Below the pieces are notes generated by a model. The model made no database searches, was not told the DNA's origin, and worked only from the letters and a program-made list of their open reading frames with translations. A stretch of 64,000 nt of DNA from Aristolochia californica (Eukaryota; Streptophyta; Magnoliopsida; Piperales; Aristolochiaceae): NCBI GenBank assembly GCA_029961685.1, contig JARWKL010000009.1:15247237-15311236 (forward strand), read 5' to 3'. Numbering within the stretch: the first letter of the stretch is position 1; each line of letters opens with the position of its first letter. Made by a program: the position numbers and the translations under genes. Of the stretch, positions 63,632 through 64,000 are shown one piece after another.

Positions 63632-64000
63632 CCGACGATTTCAAAACCTGATATATATAGACTAAAACAAGTTTTAAATCCCTAAAAATTACACAAACTA
63701 TTTGGAAATATCTCTCTCCATATTTGTGCATTGTGCATTTCCATTTTAGATGTGTACATTTTTCTTAAATCAAAACTTGAGTTTTAACTTTTTCCTTCAT
63801 CTCGTTGACAAAAAACAGAATAGATGACAACGAAATGAAAATTTTAGACTCTGTGTATGGAGAAAATTTAGAGCAATAACAAACGTAAGAAAAGAAAATT
63901 TATTCACACACCACAAATGAAGAAAAAAGTTTTCTCATCCAAGTTTGGGAAATTCCACTAGTTCAACAACCCCAATAGGTTGGAATTTGATAAGAAAGAG
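63632..64000. repeat. Partial edge monomer cut by the window end
   Basis: The first 369 bases of a monomer. It has AACTATTTGG, GATTTCAAAACC, ATATATATAGAC, a CpG loss at 63669 (AAAACAAG), TTTTAACTTT, CGTTGACAAA, TTTAGAGC and GTAAGAAAAG. It is among the more mutated copies, in line with increasing divergence to the right. Confidence 0.9.

Larger units (their letters stand above)
1..64000. repeat. Satellite DNA array, ~677-bp monomer, 94 complete copies plus a partial
   Basis: The start motif CCGACGATTG recurs every 676-678 bp, always in the same orientation, through the whole window. Length classes are D 676 bp, A and B 677 bp, and C 678 or 677 bp; each differs by a visible single-base indel. 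No base of the window lies outside a monomer. Each monomer holds one CCATGGATCC (overlapping NcoI and BamHI sites), so a 677-bp ladder is expected on digestion. GCATGC (SphI) occurs only in D monomers, D-containing chimeras and D-like edge monomers. Long arrays with HOR structure are known from eukaryotic centromeres and heterochromatin; a chromosomal position is my inference. I do not recognise the family. Confidence 0.98.
52123..64000. repeat. Divergent edge of the array: non-HOR monomers
   Basis: Monomers here keep the 677-bp length but no longer follow D-A-B-C order. They carry many variants not seen to the left (for example TGTACGG, CAGCAACC, AACTATTTGG, GACAGCG, CCTATAAAATT) in shifting combinations. 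Several local tandem duplications are visible. CpG sites are repeatedly lost to TpG or CpA. This pattern is usual for less homogenised flanks of a satellite array. The array continues past the window, so the actual end is not seen. Confidence 0.9.

Noticed and set aside
1..64000. CRISPR array or bacterial repeat system
   Set aside because: Repeats are 677 bp with no variable spacers, no cas genes and no other coding sequence; monomers abut directly.
1..64000. Tandem LTR, helitron or other mobile element
   Set aside because: No long terminal or inverted repeats, no reverse transcriptase or transposase frame, and no target-site duplications at the monomer junction.

Overview
The whole window is one uninterrupted satellite DNA array. 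A monomer of about 677 bp (676-678 bp) is repeated head to tail from base 1 to base 64000. Counting from the conserved start CCGACGATTG, there are 94 complete monomers plus a 369-bp partial one at the right edge. I see no unique sequence, transposon, RNA gene, CRISPR array or convincing protein gene. The sequence is AT-rich by eye. Its organisation (long near-identical arrays with multi-monomer higher-order repeats) is typical of a eukaryotic centromeric, pericentromeric or other heterochromatic block. I cannot name the species or recognise the satellite family.

Monomers fall into classes called here D, A, B and C, plus chimeras. They differ at about 2-3% of positions (I count about 16 differences between D 2709-3384 and B 4062-4738). 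Copies of the same class one period apart are almost identical. This defines a higher-order repeat (HOR).

Layout: (1) 1-21667: eight consecutive 4-mers D-A-B-C of 2708-2709 bp. (2) 21668-31819: three 5-mers of 3384 bp, D-A-E-B-C or D-(A/D)-A'-B-C, where an extra A-like monomer has been inserted and C has switched subfamily. (3) 31820-39263: a rearranged stretch with two 2030-bp trimers (B/D chimera)-A-E. (4) 39264-51445: 4-mer, 5-mer, 5-mer, 4-mer. (5) 51446-52122: an extra tandem C monomer at the junction. (6) 52123-64000: a more divergent edge without a clean HOR, carrying many private substitutions, several small indels and repeated CpG-to-TpG/CpA changes. The satellite still continues at base 64000, so the true array end is outside the window.

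An 80-codon open frame recurs in most monomers, but it begins with TTG. It is broken in all D monomers, and its variable sites are nearly all amino-acid changing. I treat it as incidental to the repeat. The biological interest lies in the evolution of the array: chimeric monomers with mappable breakpoints, long-range copying of private variants, a sharp homogenised/divergent boundary, and a conserved set of short motifs per monomer (TATA-like box, G-rich strand tract, splice-like signals, twin 7-mer duplications) that might matter for chromatin or satellite transcription.
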